Positions 1 to 6,880 of a stretch of DNA of 7,913 bases are shown here, piece by piece; the first letter of the stretch is position 1, and each line of letters starts with the position of its first letter. This stretch comes from an uncultured Oceanobacillus sp. GTDB lineage: Bacteria; Bacillota; Bacilli; Bacillales; Amphibacillaceae. The translations under genes were made by a program, and so were the position numbers. The DNA lies in NCBI GenBank assembly GCA_938004015.1, contig CALKWU010000104.1:1-7913 (forward strand), given 5' to 3'. The notes beneath the pieces are model-generated. The model saw nothing but the letters and a program-made list of their open reading frames with translations. It did not search any database and was not told the DNA's origin.

Positions 1-54
1 GGAAAAACAATTTTATATTCCATTGAAAAATTATAATTTCATCAAGCTTTTAGA

Positions 55-116
55 AATACCCATTTAAATTGGTGCAGTATTTTTGTTGAAATAGCAGTCC
101 AATTTAAGTGGGTATT
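55..116. repeat. 18-bp-arm inverted repeat (long hairpin)
   Basis: Bases 55-72 pair with 99-116 over 18 positions, all Watson-Crick except one T-G wobble (63/108). The core arms are TACCCATTTAAATTGG and CCAATTTAAGTGGGTA. The 26-base loop holds a second small stem (78-83 with 88-93). It lies downstream of the minus-strand hydrolase gene and could act as its transcription stop, but the T-run after the stem on that strand is poor (TTTCTAAAA). A GTGCAGTAT 9-mer in the loop (72-80) recurs at 189-197. It could instead be a small mobile-element remnant. The pairing is seen directly; the role is unknown. Confidence 0.6.
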
Positions 117-203
117 GTTCATTAGAGGGATTTGGAATTTTACTAAGTCCAGAACTCCATAGATGCACGATAAAACTTGAGTTGAGCTGTGCAGTATGAA
201 ATC

Positions 204-1307
204 TTAACCGAAAACATCATCCATCATTTTTACAATCTCATCGATGCAATCTTCAGCCTGTGGATAAATTCCGTAAAAATCGATAAAGGCATGCTGTGCT
301 CCTTCGTAACAAATGCATGTTGTCGGTACGCTCGCTTGTTGTAACATTCCTGCATACCGTTCAGCAAATGGCCGCAAAAAGTCGAACTCCGCAACGGCGA
401 TGAATGTCGGTGGCATGTTGGAAAAAGTTTGTGCCAATAGAGGCGAGAACATCGGATGCTTTGGATCTCCATCTTTAACGAACACTTTTTCGATCACTTG
501 ATGATAGATGAGCATGTTTTGCAGCTCGACCTTTAATTGTGGCATATATTCTGGTGCAGGTTGGAACTTTTCAACCGGCCACATTGAGGCTTCCAATGTT
601 TTCACATCTAAACATAATGTTGGATAAATCAATGCTTGGAATTTAATGAAATGGTTCCGTTGCTCCCGGTCGAGCCATGATACTGAAGCGGCTAGATGAC
701 CGCCGGCACTGTCACCGGCTACGGCGATTTTCTCCTTATCAATTTTTAATTCTTCGGCATGGTCATATACCCATTTCACCGCATTGTAGCAATCGTTCAT
801 AGCGGCTGGTGCCGGATATTCCGGAGCGAGCCGGTATTCCACATTGACGACAACAGCCGCTGCTTTTTCGGCCAGGTCTTTACAGGCATTTTCCACAACT
901 TCAATCCTTCCGCCGATGAAAGCACCACCATGGAAATAGATGAGCACCGGTTGACTGTTGCCATTTAAACCAGAACGTCTGTATAACCGGATGCGAATAA
1001 AATGTCCGTCGCTATCAAAAAACATTTCTTCCGTTTCAATGTTTTTGCTTAAGTCTTTATTCGGTACACCCATTTGTTTACGTAACTCCAACGCCAATGC
1101 AGACACTTTTTCGACTGACGCATGATCGATTTCTTTCAGCGCAACAGGACCGCTATCTCCTGAACGTTTTTGCAAATCAGCGGCTACCATCGGATCCAAA
1201 TAGCCTTTTTGCAATTCAGGTGATCTTTTAAATATAACCGTCGCTGTTTCTTCTTCCATCCTCCGCTTTCCCATATTTTCTAAGACATTGCGATAATTTG
1301 ACATCAT
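204..1307 (-). CDS. Alpha/beta hydrolase, HSL family (esterase/lipase)
   Basis: A 367-residue cytoplasmic carboxylic-ester hydrolase of the hormone-sensitive-lipase (family IV) group. The oxyanion-hole motif HGGAF is at 126-130, the family stretch EYRLAPEYPAPA at 157-168, and the nucleophile elbow GDSAGG at 198-203 (Ser200). The likely triad is completed by Asp309 in AEFDF and His339 in AQHAF. No signal peptide is visible. About 90 residues precede the core fold, typical of the cap of this family. Two adjacent ATG codons (1307 and 1304) follow AAAGGAG on the minus strand at 6 and 9 bases; either may be used. The gene is divergent from the acyl-CoA dehydrogenase operon. The substrate is not readable from sequence; short acyl esters or lactones are possible. 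A role in supplying hydroxy acids to the neighbouring operon is only a guess. Confidence 0.93.
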   Translation of the reverse strand: MMSNYRNVLENMGKRRMEEETATVIFKRSPELQKGYLDPMVAADLQKRSGDSGPVALKEIDHASVEKVSALALELRKQMGVPNKDLSKNIETEEMFFDSDGHFIRIRLYRRSGLNGNSQPVLIYFHGGAFIGGRIEVVENACKDLAEKAAAVVVNVEYRLAPEYPAPAAMNDCYNAVKWVYDHAEELKIDKEKIAVAGDSAGGHLAASVSWLDREQRNHFIKFQALIYPTLCLDVKTLEASMWPVEKFQPAPEYMPQLKVELQNMLIYHQVIEKVFVKDGDPKHPMFSPLLAQTFSNMPPTFIAVAEFDFLRPFAERYAGMLQQASVPTTCICYEGAQHAFIDFYGIYPQAEDCIDEIVKMMDDVFG

Positions 1308-1362
1308 GATGGACTCCTTTTGCGTTTATTCATTTTGTCATGCAACCGTTTCCGCTCCTTTC

Positions 1363-1390
1363 ATTATAGCAAAAATTCCATGCGTGACAG
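1363..1390 (-). promoter_or_regulatory. Probable promoter of the hydrolase gene (extended -10)
   Basis: Read on the minus strand, TGCTATAAT (1371-1363) is a perfect -10 box with the extended TG motif. A 4-of-6 match to the -35 box, CTGTCA (1390-1385), lies 16 bases upstream. The predicted transcript start near 1356 leaves a leader of about 50 bases before the SD and ATG at 1307. The -10 is strong and the -35 weak, as is usual for extended -10 promoters. Confidence 0.6.
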
Positions 1391-1446
1391 TAACGCTTCT
1401 CTGATTTTCATCCTATTTAATTACAAAAACAAAGCAGAAAATCCAT

Positions 1447-1475
1447 TTGCTTTTAAAATGAATATTGTGTATAAT
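1447..1475 (+). promoter_or_regulatory. SigA-type promoter of the acyl-CoA dehydrogenase operon
   Basis: TTGCTT (1447-1452) and a perfect TATAAT (1470-1475) are separated by exactly 17 bases, the ideal spacing for the vegetative sigma factor. Transcription should start near 1482, giving a leader of about 50 bases to the ATG at 1531. The 28-bp element shared with the ligase promoter begins at the predicted start site. Confidence 0.8.
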
Positions 1476-1481
1476 TAAGTA

Positions 1482-1509
1482 AAATATTCAGAACATACTA
1501 ATCGGTCAG
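1482..1509 (+). promoter_or_regulatory. Operator-like 28-bp element, copy 1
   Basis: This stretch matches 7694-7721 at 25 of 28 positions; the shared core is GAACATACTAAYCRGTCAG. Its right part (1497-1510, ACTAATCGGTCAGT) differs at two bases from the perfect palindrome ACTGACCGGTCAGT, a shape typical of TetR-family operators. A conserved TTCWGAA heptamer lies to its left (1487-1493). Sitting at about +1 to +28, a bound repressor would block early transcription. The TetR protein encoded in this operon is the obvious candidate ligand, by inference. Confidence 0.72.
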
Positions 1510-1530
1510 TTAGTTGAAGGGGTTGGTGAA

Positions 1531-2739
1531 ATGATTTTTTCCTATTCTGAAGAAGTGAAAGAACTGCAGGAAAAATTGACGGATTTCATGGAGACTTATG
1601 TTTATCCAAATGAAAAAGTGTTTGAACAACAGTTGAATGAACAGGAAGACCGTTGGGCGGAAGTGCCGCCGATTATCGAAGAATTGAAAGAAAAAGCGAA
1701 GCGGGAAGGACTATGGAATTTATTTTTACCCGATAGCAAGTACGGCGCAGGTCTCTCGAATCTTGAATATGCACCCCTTTGTGAAATAATGGGGCGTTCT
1801 GTCATCGGCCCGGAAGTCTTCAATTGTAACGCCCCGGATACCGGGAATATGGAAGTGTTGGCACGTTATGGCTCAGAAGAACAAAAGGAAAAATGGTTAG
1901 TTCCGCTTCTTAATGGAGAGATCCGCTCTTGTTTTTCCATGACGGAGCCGGATGTCGCCTCGAGTGATGCGACAAACATTGAAACGAGCATCATCCGGGA
2001 TGGAGACGAATATGTGATCAACGGAAAAAAATGGTGGTCTTCCGGGGCAGGGGATCCCAGGTGTAAAATCGCCATCGTCATGGGGAAGACAAATCCCGAC
2101 GCACCGAAATATGAACAACAGTCGATGATTCTCGTTCCTCTTGATACGCCTGGGGTAAAAATCGAACGGATGCTTCCGGTTTTCGGATATGATCACGCAC
2201 CGCATGGCCATGCGGAAATTACATATGACAATGTCCGTGTGCCTGCATCCAATATCATTTGGGGAGAGGGGAAAGGGTTCGCCATTGCCCAAGGTCGCTT
2301 AGGGCCGGGGAGGATCCATCATTGCATGCGATTGATCGGTGCAGCGGAGCGGGCTCTTGAAGAATTGTGTAAGCGCGTTCAAGAACGGATCGCTTTTGGG
2401 AAAACGTTGGCGGAACAAGGAGTCGTTCAGGACTGGATAGCCGAATCGCGGATTGAGATCGAACAGGCCCGTCTGCTTACATTGAAAGCAGCTTACATGA
2501 TGGATACGGTCGGCAATAAAGAAGCGAAAGCGGAAATTGCGATGATAAAAGTTGTTGCACCACGCATGGCTGTCGGAGTCATCGATCGCGCTATCCAAGC
2601 GCTTGGAGCTGCCGGTGTGAGCGATGATTTCCCTTTGGCGGCACAATGGGCCAACGCCCGTACATTACGGATAGCCGACGGTCCGGATGAAGTGCATAAA
2701 CGGCAAATTGCCAGATATGAATTGCGAAAATACCGTTGA
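1531..2739 (+). CDS. Acyl-CoA dehydrogenase, ACAD11/LvaC-like
   Basis: A 402-residue FAD flavoprotein with the full acyl-CoA dehydrogenase fold. Motifs, in order: TEPDVASSD (138-146, flavin/substrate site), NGKKWWSSG (164-172), GRLGPGRIHHC (255-265), RIAFGK (286-291), LGAAGVSDD (358-366) and ADGPDEVH (382-389). Several of these match, as remembered, the dehydrogenase half of human ACAD11 rather than the short- or medium-chain enzymes. At the place where MCAD has its catalytic Glu in a YEGT motif, this protein has Asp383 (ADGP). In ACAD11 and Pseudomonas LvaC the known reaction is processing of a 4-phosphoacyl-CoA to an enoyl-CoA. First gene of the operon; GAAGGGG (1516-1522) lies 8 bases before the ATG, and the SDR follows after 27 bases. 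Family assignment is very secure; the substrate is inferred. Confidence 0.95.
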   Translation: MIFSYSEEVKELQEKLTDFMETYVYPNEKVFEQQLNEQEDRWAEVPPIIEELKEKAKREGLWNLFLPDSKYGAGLSNLEYAPLCEIMGRSVIGPEVFNCNAPDTGNMEVLARYGSEEQKEKWLVPLLNGEIRSCFSMTEPDVASSDATNIETSIIRDGDEYVINGKKWWSSGAGDPRCKIAIVMGKTNPDAPKYEQQSMILVPLDTPGVKIERMLPVFGYDHAPHGHAEITYDNVRVPASNIIWGEGKGFAIAQGRLGPGRIHHCMRLIGAAERALEELCKRVQERIAFGKTLAEQGVVQDWIAESRIEIEQARLLTLKAAYMMDTVGNKEAKAEIAMIKVVAPRMAVGVIDRAIQALGAAGVSDDFPLAAQWANARTLRIADGPDEVHKRQIARYELRKYR

Positions 2740-2766
2740 ATGTGAAGACTGTGAAGGAGGTCCAAC

Positions 2767-3534
2767 ATGCATATTTTCGATTTATTCAAATTGGAAGGAA
2801 AAACGGCGATCGTCACTGGTGGCGGGAGGGGTTTAGGCGCTCAAATTGCGAAAGGCTTTGCGGAAGCGGGCGCCAATGTGGTTGTTTGCTCCCGGAAGTT
2901 GGAAACTTGCGAAGAAATGAGTGAGGAAATCAAACAACTCGGTGTCGATTCCCTAGCCTTGAAGTGCGATGTGACGAATCCGGAAGATGTGAGGCACGTC
3001 GTCGAAAAGACATTGGAAAAATTCGGGACGATCGATATTTTAGTGAACAACAGTGGAGCGACTTGGGCTGCACCGGTGGAAGAAATGCCGCTCGAAGCAT
3101 GGAATAAAGTCATGAACGTCAATGTGACCGGCACCTTTTTGATGAGCCAAGAAGTGGGGAAAGTGATGATCAAACAAAAGCGGGGTAAAATCATCAATAT
3201 CGCTTCCGTCGCCGGCTTGATGGGTACACCGTCGATTATGCAAACGATCGGCTACAGCACGAGCAAAGGAGCCGTCATCACCTTCACGAAAGAATTGGCG
3301 GTGAAGTGGGGAAAATACAACATCAACGTTAATGCCATCGCACCGGGATTTTTCCCGACGAAGATGACGAAGGTGCTCATCGAACGGGGGAAAGATGAAA
3401 TCCTTGCCGGAACACCGTTGAACCGCTTAGGTCAGGATGCCGACTTAAAAGGAGCTGCATTATTTTTGGCATCTTCAGCATCGGACTACATCACCGGGGA
3501 CATTTTAACCGTCGATGGTGGTGCCCATGCGTAA
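2767..3534 (+). CDS. SDR-family NAD(P)-dependent oxidoreductase
   Basis: A 255-residue classical short-chain dehydrogenase of usual length, in the FabG/gluconate-5-dehydrogenase style. The nucleotide-binding motif TGGGRGLG is at 17-24, the NNSG motif at 94-97, and the catalytic residues are Asn119, Ser147, Tyr163 and Lys167 (YSTSK); PG is at 193-194. Ser42-Arg43 after the second strand hint at NADP(H). It starts with FDLFKLEGKTAIVTGG, common in gluconate-5-dehydrogenase-like SDRs. AAGGAGGT (2754-2761) lies 5 bases before the ATG. Placed between the acyl-CoA dehydrogenase and the regulator, it may interconvert a keto- and a hydroxyacyl-CoA. In the P. putida levulinate pathway an SDR (LvaD) reduces levulinyl-CoA to 4-hydroxyvaleryl-CoA; a similar step here is inference. 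A beta-ketoacyl reductase role is the alternative. Confidence 0.93.
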   Translation: MHIFDLFKLEGKTAIVTGGGRGLGAQIAKGFAEAGANVVVCSRKLETCEEMSEEIKQLGVDSLALKCDVTNPEDVRHVVEKTLEKFGTIDILVNNSGATWAAPVEEMPLEAWNKVMNVNVTGTFLMSQEVGKVMIKQKRGKIINIASVAGLMGTPSIMQTIGYSTSKGAVITFTKELAVKWGKYNINVNAIAPGFFPTKMTKVLIERGKDEILAGTPLNRLGQDADLKGAALFLASSASDYITGDILTVDGGAHA

Positions 3535-3627
3535 CATGCTTTCAGTTGACTGAGTCCAAACTATTAAATTTTTGTTAATGATGGTGAAATTAAAATACTG
3601 TATGGTATGTTAATAGAAAAGGGAATT

Positions 3628-4218
3628 ATGAAGCAGAAGCGAGGAATCGATATGAAGGAAAAAATCACAGAAACAAGTATTCTTTTATTTGAAAAAAAAG
3701 GATTCAGTCAAACATCGATCCAAGATATTGTGGATGAGCTGGAAGTGACAAAGGGGACATTTTATTATTACTTTTCCAGCAAAGAACAACTTCTCATGGA
3801 CATCCATTTGGACTACATCACCGATTTATTGAAACGGCAAGAAAAAATCATCGAGGATGACTACCTCTCCGAAAAACAAAAATTGATAAAAATCATCCAC
3901 ATGCTCATTCATGATATACGCGATAAAGGGCCGAGTGGACGGGTTTTCTTCCGGGAAATACGTCATTTGGCGGATGATCACATCGACGAAATCAAAAAAG
4001 CTCGAGCGGAATTCCGGCACAATATCGAAAAAATCATCCGAAAAGGGATCGATCGGGGGGAATTCCGTGACGATCTCCGTCCAGATATTCTTGCGTTCGG
4101 GATTTTAGGTGTGACGAATTGGAGTTATAACTGGTATAAACCCGATGGAGAAGTGTCTCCGGATGAATTGGTCGAGATTTTTTCCGGAATGATTTTACAA
4201 GGGATTGAAAAAAATTGA
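3628..4218 (+). CDS. TetR/AcrR-family transcriptional regulator
   Basis: About 196 residues. The N-terminal TetR DNA-binding domain is clear: helix 1 around KEKITETSILLFEKKGF, then the helix-turn-helix at roughly 29-52 ending in KGTFYYYFSSKEQLL. The C-terminal ligand domain contains GVTNWSYNWYKPDG (161-174), a feature I associate with KstR2-like regulators that sense acyl-CoA esters. It is not the B. subtilis FadR sequence. Start choice is uncertain: 3607 has no good SD; 3628 follows AAAAGGG at 4 bases; 3652 follows GAGGA at 6 bases and begins right at helix 1. I list 3628. The gene lies inside the operon, so autoregulation through the operator at 1482-1509 is likely, with the ligase gene at 7808 as a second target. 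An acyl-CoA intermediate as inducer is an inference. Confidence 0.9.
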   Translation: MKQKRGIDMKEKITETSILLFEKKGFSQTSIQDIVDELEVTKGTFYYYFSSKEQLLMDIHLDYITDLLKRQEKIIEDDYLSEKQKLIKIIHMLIHDIRDKGPSGRVFFREIRHLADDHIDEIKKARAEFRHNIEKIIRKGIDRGEFRDDLRPDILAFGILGVTNWSYNWYKPDGEVSPDELVEIFSGMILQGIEKN

Positions 4219-4223
4219 GTTCA

Positions 4224-4244
4224 GGAAGCGGCTCATCTGCTTCC
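4224..4244 (+). other. Small hairpin between tetR and thioesterase genes
   Basis: GGAAGCG (4224-4230) can pair with TGCTTCC (4238-4244), 7 bp including one G-T wobble, with a 7-base loop. It starts 6 bases after the regulator stop codon. No T-run follows, so it is not an intrinsic terminator; it could protect or separate parts of the operon mRNA. Weak evidence of function. Confidence 0.3.
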
Positions 4245-4285
4245 ATACAATCGGTTGAAAGCGGTTTTTCATGGAGGGGATGTTC

Positions 4286-4690
4286 ATGGAAGTGAAAGTC
4301 CGGCTAAGTGAAACGGATCAACTCGGACATATCAATAATGTCAGTTATTTCATCTATTTGGAAGAAGCACGCCTGCATTTCTTACAATCCCATGGGTTGG
4401 ATTTTAAAAAGAACGATCAAGTTTTCCTACTTGCTTCCGTCGGTTGTGATTTTATCAGGCAGGGATATTTCGGACAAAAATTCCATATCGATACGGTCGT
4501 TTCCCGAGTCGGCACAAAAAGTCTTACGTTGACGAGTTTCATTCATGAAAAAACCACCGATAGATTGATTGCGAAAGGGACGTCGACGCTCGTCTGGTTT
4601 GATATGGAAAAACAAGTTTCCGCTCCGATACCCGGCGATTTAAAAATGAAATTAAAACAAATGGAAGTGGAAGAGGAGGGGGAAGGGTGA
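4286..4690 (+). CDS. Acyl-CoA thioesterase, 4HBT hotdog family
   Basis: A 134-residue single hotdog-fold protein, the normal size of the 4-hydroxybenzoyl-CoA thioesterase/YbgC family. The signature ETDQLGHINNVSYFIYLEEAR spans 9-29 in two overlapping parts: Asp11, which aligns with the catalytic Asp of 4HBT, then GHINN (14-18) and YLEEAR (24-29). It should hydrolyse acyl-CoA thioesters in the cytoplasm, perhaps releasing CoA from stalled intermediates of the pathway. The ATG at 4286 is chosen because GGAGGGG (4273-4279) precedes it at a good distance; the in-frame ATGs at 4271 and 4280 lie in or beside that SD and would add five or two residues. The C-terminus is acidic (EVEEEGEG) because the coding end doubles as the SD of the next gene. 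The stop overlaps the next start by 4 bases (GTGA), suggesting translational coupling. Confidence 0.9.
   Translation: MEVKVRLSETDQLGHINNVSYFIYLEEARLHFLQSHGLDFKKNDQVFLLASVGCDFIRQGYFGQKFHIDTVVSRVGTKSLTLTSFIHEKTTDRLIAKGTSTLVWFDMEKQVSAPIPGDLKMKLKQMEVEEEGEG
4673..4689 (+). promoter_or_regulatory. SD and GTG start with 4-base overlap (coupled start)
   Basis: GAGGAGGGGG (4673-4682), inside the last codons of the thioesterase gene, precedes a GTG at 4687-4689; the thioesterase stop TGA is 4688-4690. No ATG gives a better N-terminus for the phosphotransferase, and the sequence TFQETIHVRKGEEL after GTG fits the family start. This fixes the start and implies coupled translation of the two proteins. Confidence 0.8.
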
Positions 4691-5742
4691 CATTCCAAGA
4701 AACGATTCATGTTCGGAAAGGGGAAGAGTTGAATCAAGGAAAATTGCGTACTTTCCTGGTCGACCATTTTCCGGATCTTTCCCACAGTGATTTGGAAATC
4801 AAGCAGTTCAGTGCCGGACACTCCAACTTGACCTATTTATTGAAAATGGGTGATTGGGAAGCGGTGTTACGGAGGCCGCCCCTCGGACCGGTGGCGGAAA
4901 AAGCCCACGACATGAAGCGGGAATATACGATTTTGTCTGAGTTGCATCCCCATTATCCAACAGCACCGAAACCGTTTCTGTTTTCCGACGACAAATCGGT
5001 CATCGGCAGTCCTTTTTTCATCATGGAAAGAAGAAAAGGGGTTGTATTGGATACAGAGTTTCCGGACTCGGTGGCTTATGAACCGTCTTTAGGAGAAAAA
5101 ATCTCCCGTTTGATGGTGGAAACATTGGTTGAATTGCACGATGTCGACTACGAAAAGACCAATTTGTTGGACATTTCTAGACCAGTCAGCTTTATGGAGA
5201 GGCAGGTGCACGGTTGGATCAAACGTTATAAACTGGCTCAAACCGACGATGTTCCTCATGTGGAAAAACTGATGAAATGGCTGGAAAAACATATTCCTGA
5301 CAATGATGAATTTACGGTGATCCATTACGACTATAAATTGAATAACGCAATGTTTTCCGAAGATTTCTCGGAATTGACCGGTCTCTTTGATTGGGAAATG
5401 ACGACGATTGGCGATCCGCTTGCAGACCTCGGGGCAGCCATGAGTTATTGGATCCAAAAAGATGATCCGGAAATGTTGCGATATGGATTGGGGAAACCTT
5501 CTGTTACGGTGATGGATGGCTTCTATACGAGGGATCGATTTTTGGATACGTATGCGCAATTAAGCGGCAGAGATCTTTCCAATATTGATTTTTATATTAT
5601 TTTTGCTTATTTCAAACTCGCCGTCATTTGCCAACAAATCTATTATCGGTATAAAAAGGGTCAAACGGATGATCCACGTTTCCAGCATTTCGGCAAATTC
5701 GTCAATAATTTGATGACTTATGCTGTCCAATTGATTCACTGA
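4687..5742 (+). CDS. APH-fold phosphotransferase, ACAD11 kinase-domain/LvaA-like
   Basis: A 351-residue aminoglycoside-phosphotransferase-fold kinase. The nucleotide loop FSAGHSNLTYLL is at 41-52, VLRRPP at 60-65 (where human ACAD11 has LRKKPP), the catalytic loop HYDYKLNN at 213-220 (Asp215, Asn220), and the metal-binding DWEMTTIGDPLADLG at 235-249 (Asp235). These blocks resemble the N-terminal half of human ACAD10/11 and not antibiotic-resistance kinases. The catalytic loop has Tyr214 where Gly is usual (HGD). In P. putida the homologue LvaA phosphorylates the 4-hydroxyl of 4-hydroxyvaleryl-CoA, and the acyl-CoA dehydrogenase then removes phosphate. Co-operonic with an ACAD11-type dehydrogenase, the same division of labour is likely. 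No small LvaB-like partner is seen. Starts at GTG, overlapping the thioesterase gene by 4 bases. Confidence 0.92.
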   Translation: MTFQETIHVRKGEELNQGKLRTFLVDHFPDLSHSDLEIKQFSAGHSNLTYLLKMGDWEAVLRRPPLGPVAEKAHDMKREYTILSELHPHYPTAPKPFLFSDDKSVIGSPFFIMERRKGVVLDTEFPDSVAYEPSLGEKISRLMVETLVELHDVDYEKTNLLDISRPVSFMERQVHGWIKRYKLAQTDDVPHVEKLMKWLEKHIPDNDEFTVIHYDYKLNNAMFSEDFSELTGLFDWEMTTIGDPLADLGAAMSYWIQKDDPEMLRYGLGKPSVTVMDGFYTRDRFLDTYAQLSGRDLSNIDFYIIFAYFKLAVICQQIYYRYKKGQTDDPRFQHFGKFVNNLMTYAVQLIH

Positions 5743-5752
5743 TTTGACGAGT

Positions 5753-5766
5753 TTAAAACGTTAACA
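5753..5766 (+). promoter_or_regulatory. Possible cre (CcpA) site, one mismatch
   Basis: TTAAAACGTTAACA matches the cre consensus TGWAANCGNTNWCA except at position 2 (T for G). It lies in the 42-base gap before the quinone oxidoreductase gene, inside the operon. Position 2 is normally well conserved and no good promoter is adjacent, so this is only a candidate. Confidence 0.3.
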
Positions 5767-5784
5767 GGGTAAGGGGGAAAGGAC

Positions 5785-6765
5785 ATGAAGGCAATACAAT
5801 TCAAAGAATATGGTAGCTCGGAAGTGTTGGAACTTGTCGAACAACCGGTACCGGAAATCGGGGATATGGATGTATTATTAGAAGTGAAAGCGATTGGAGT
5901 GAATTATGCGGATACGGCCCGCCGGGAAGGAAAATATGTCGTCCCGACCGAGTTGCCTTTCATTCCTGGAGCGGAAGTTGCCGGCATCGTGAAAAAAGTC
6001 GGATCAAAGGTGGAGCATGTGAAAGAAGGAGATCGGGTCGTCACGTTGATCGAATCAGGTGGCTACGCTGAATATGTGCAAGTCCCGGCGAACGTATTGA
6101 TTCCAGTTCCGGAAACTCTTTCCTTTGAAAAAGCAGTTTCTCTTCCGTTACAAGGACTGACTGCTTATCATGTATTGAAAACGATGGGAAGGCTAGAGGA
6201 AGGGGAAAGCGTCCTCATTCACGCAGCGGCTGGGGGCGTGGGCTCACTTGCGGTTCAACTCGCCAAAAAATTTGGTGCAGGGAAGATTATTGCGACAGCG
6301 AGTACGGCGGAAAAGCTGGAATTTGCCAAGGAAATGGGTGCCGATTATCTGATCAACTATACAAAAGATGACTGGGTCGATGAAGTGCGCCAAGTGACTG
6401 ATGGAAAAGGTGTCGATGTCGCCCTTGAAATGGTCGGCGGTGAAGTGTTCAACCAAACCGTCCGTTGTCTTGCTCCTTTTGGCCGTCTCGTCATTTATGG
6501 AGCGGCCAGTGGGGAACAAGCGACATTTTATCCAGCAGCCCTCATGCGACGGAATCAAAGCGTCATCGGATTTTTCCTGCCGCAAATTATGAGAAAACCA
6601 ACGTTGTATCAAAAGAGTCTCCATGAACTGCTTGAGTGGACGGCAAAAGGCGAGTTAGTCCTTACAATCGGCGGAATCTACCCGTTGGAACAAGCTGCAC
6701 AAGCCCATATCGATCTCCAAGGAAGAAAAACGAAAGGAAAATTGGTATTGACAGTGGCGGAATGA
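5785..6765 (+). CDS. NADPH:quinone oxidoreductase-type MDR dehydrogenase
   Basis: A 326-residue zinc-free medium-chain dehydrogenase of the quinone oxidoreductase/zeta-crystallin group. The N-terminal GroES-like domain carries GVNYADTARREGKY (38-51) and PGAEVAGIV (61-69). The Rossmann domain has HAAAGGVGSLAVQLAK (146-161), with AAAGGVG as the NADPH loop. The cysteine cluster that binds structural zinc in alcohol dehydrogenases is absent. It should reduce quinones or enones with NADPH in the cytoplasm; in this operon an enoyl or alpha,beta-unsaturated carbonyl substrate would make sense but is not shown. AGGGGG (5772-5777) lies 7 bases before the ATG. It is the last gene of the operon, 42 bases after the phosphotransferase. 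Confidence 0.93.
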   Translation: MKAIQFKEYGSSEVLELVEQPVPEIGDMDVLLEVKAIGVNYADTARREGKYVVPTELPFIPGAEVAGIVKKVGSKVEHVKEGDRVVTLIESGGYAEYVQVPANVLIPVPETLSFEKAVSLPLQGLTAYHVLKTMGRLEEGESVLIHAAAGGVGSLAVQLAKKFGAGKIIATASTAEKLEFAKEMGADYLINYTKDDWVDEVRQVTDGKGVDVALEMVGGEVFNQTVRCLAPFGRLVIYGAASGEQATFYPAALMRRNQSVIGFFLPQIMRKPTLYQKSLHELLEWTAKGELVLTIGGIYPLEQAAQAHIDLQGRKTKGKLVLTVAE

Positions 6766-6806
6766 GTAAAAGACTAAAAAAAAGTTGATATCTATATGTA
6801 GGAGCT

Positions 6807-6862
6807 ATGAGCGGGTGGAAAGTGCTTGCACTTGTTTCCTATGCACTCATCAACCCGCTCAT
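6807..6862. repeat. Hairpin with perfect 10-bp arms after the operon
   Basis: ATGAGCGGGT (6807-6816) pairs perfectly with ACCCGCTCAT (6853-6862). The loop contains a second inverted pair, AAGTG (6820-6824) with CACTT (6829-6833). It lies 41 bases after the last operon gene, so it may shield the 3' end of the mRNA. No T-run follows on the plus strand, so a classical terminator is not supported. It might also be a dispersed repeat. Pairing is seen; function is unknown. Confidence 0.5.
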
Positions 6863-6880
6863 GCGTCATCAGCGTTCACG

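Noticed and set aside
32..37. TATAAT as a -10 box
   Set aside because: No -35 box at a usable distance and no gene follows on that strand.
1304..1345. 13-residue TTG-started leader peptide before the hydrolase gene, its stop overlapping the ATG
   Set aside because: Its SD (1355-1361) lies at or upstream of the predicted transcript start, so it would not be translated.
1341..1354. cre-like TGCAACCGTTTCCG
   Set aside because: Three mismatches to the consensus.
1897..2646. Minus-strand frames of 115 and 131 codons
   Set aside because: Antisense to the acyl-CoA dehydrogenase gene, with His/Arg-rich composition and no motifs.
4256..4269. cre-like TGAAAGCGGTTTTT before the thioesterase gene
   Set aside because: Two mismatches, including the conserved right-hand CA; not convincing alone.
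5089..5559. 156-codon minus-strand frame
   Set aside because: Lies entirely inside the well-supported phosphotransferase gene, with no recognisable domain; an antisense shadow.
4687..5742. Aminoglycoside resistance gene
   Set aside because: The fold is APH, but the motifs match the ACAD10/11 and LvaA kinase group, and the gene sits in an acyl-CoA operon.
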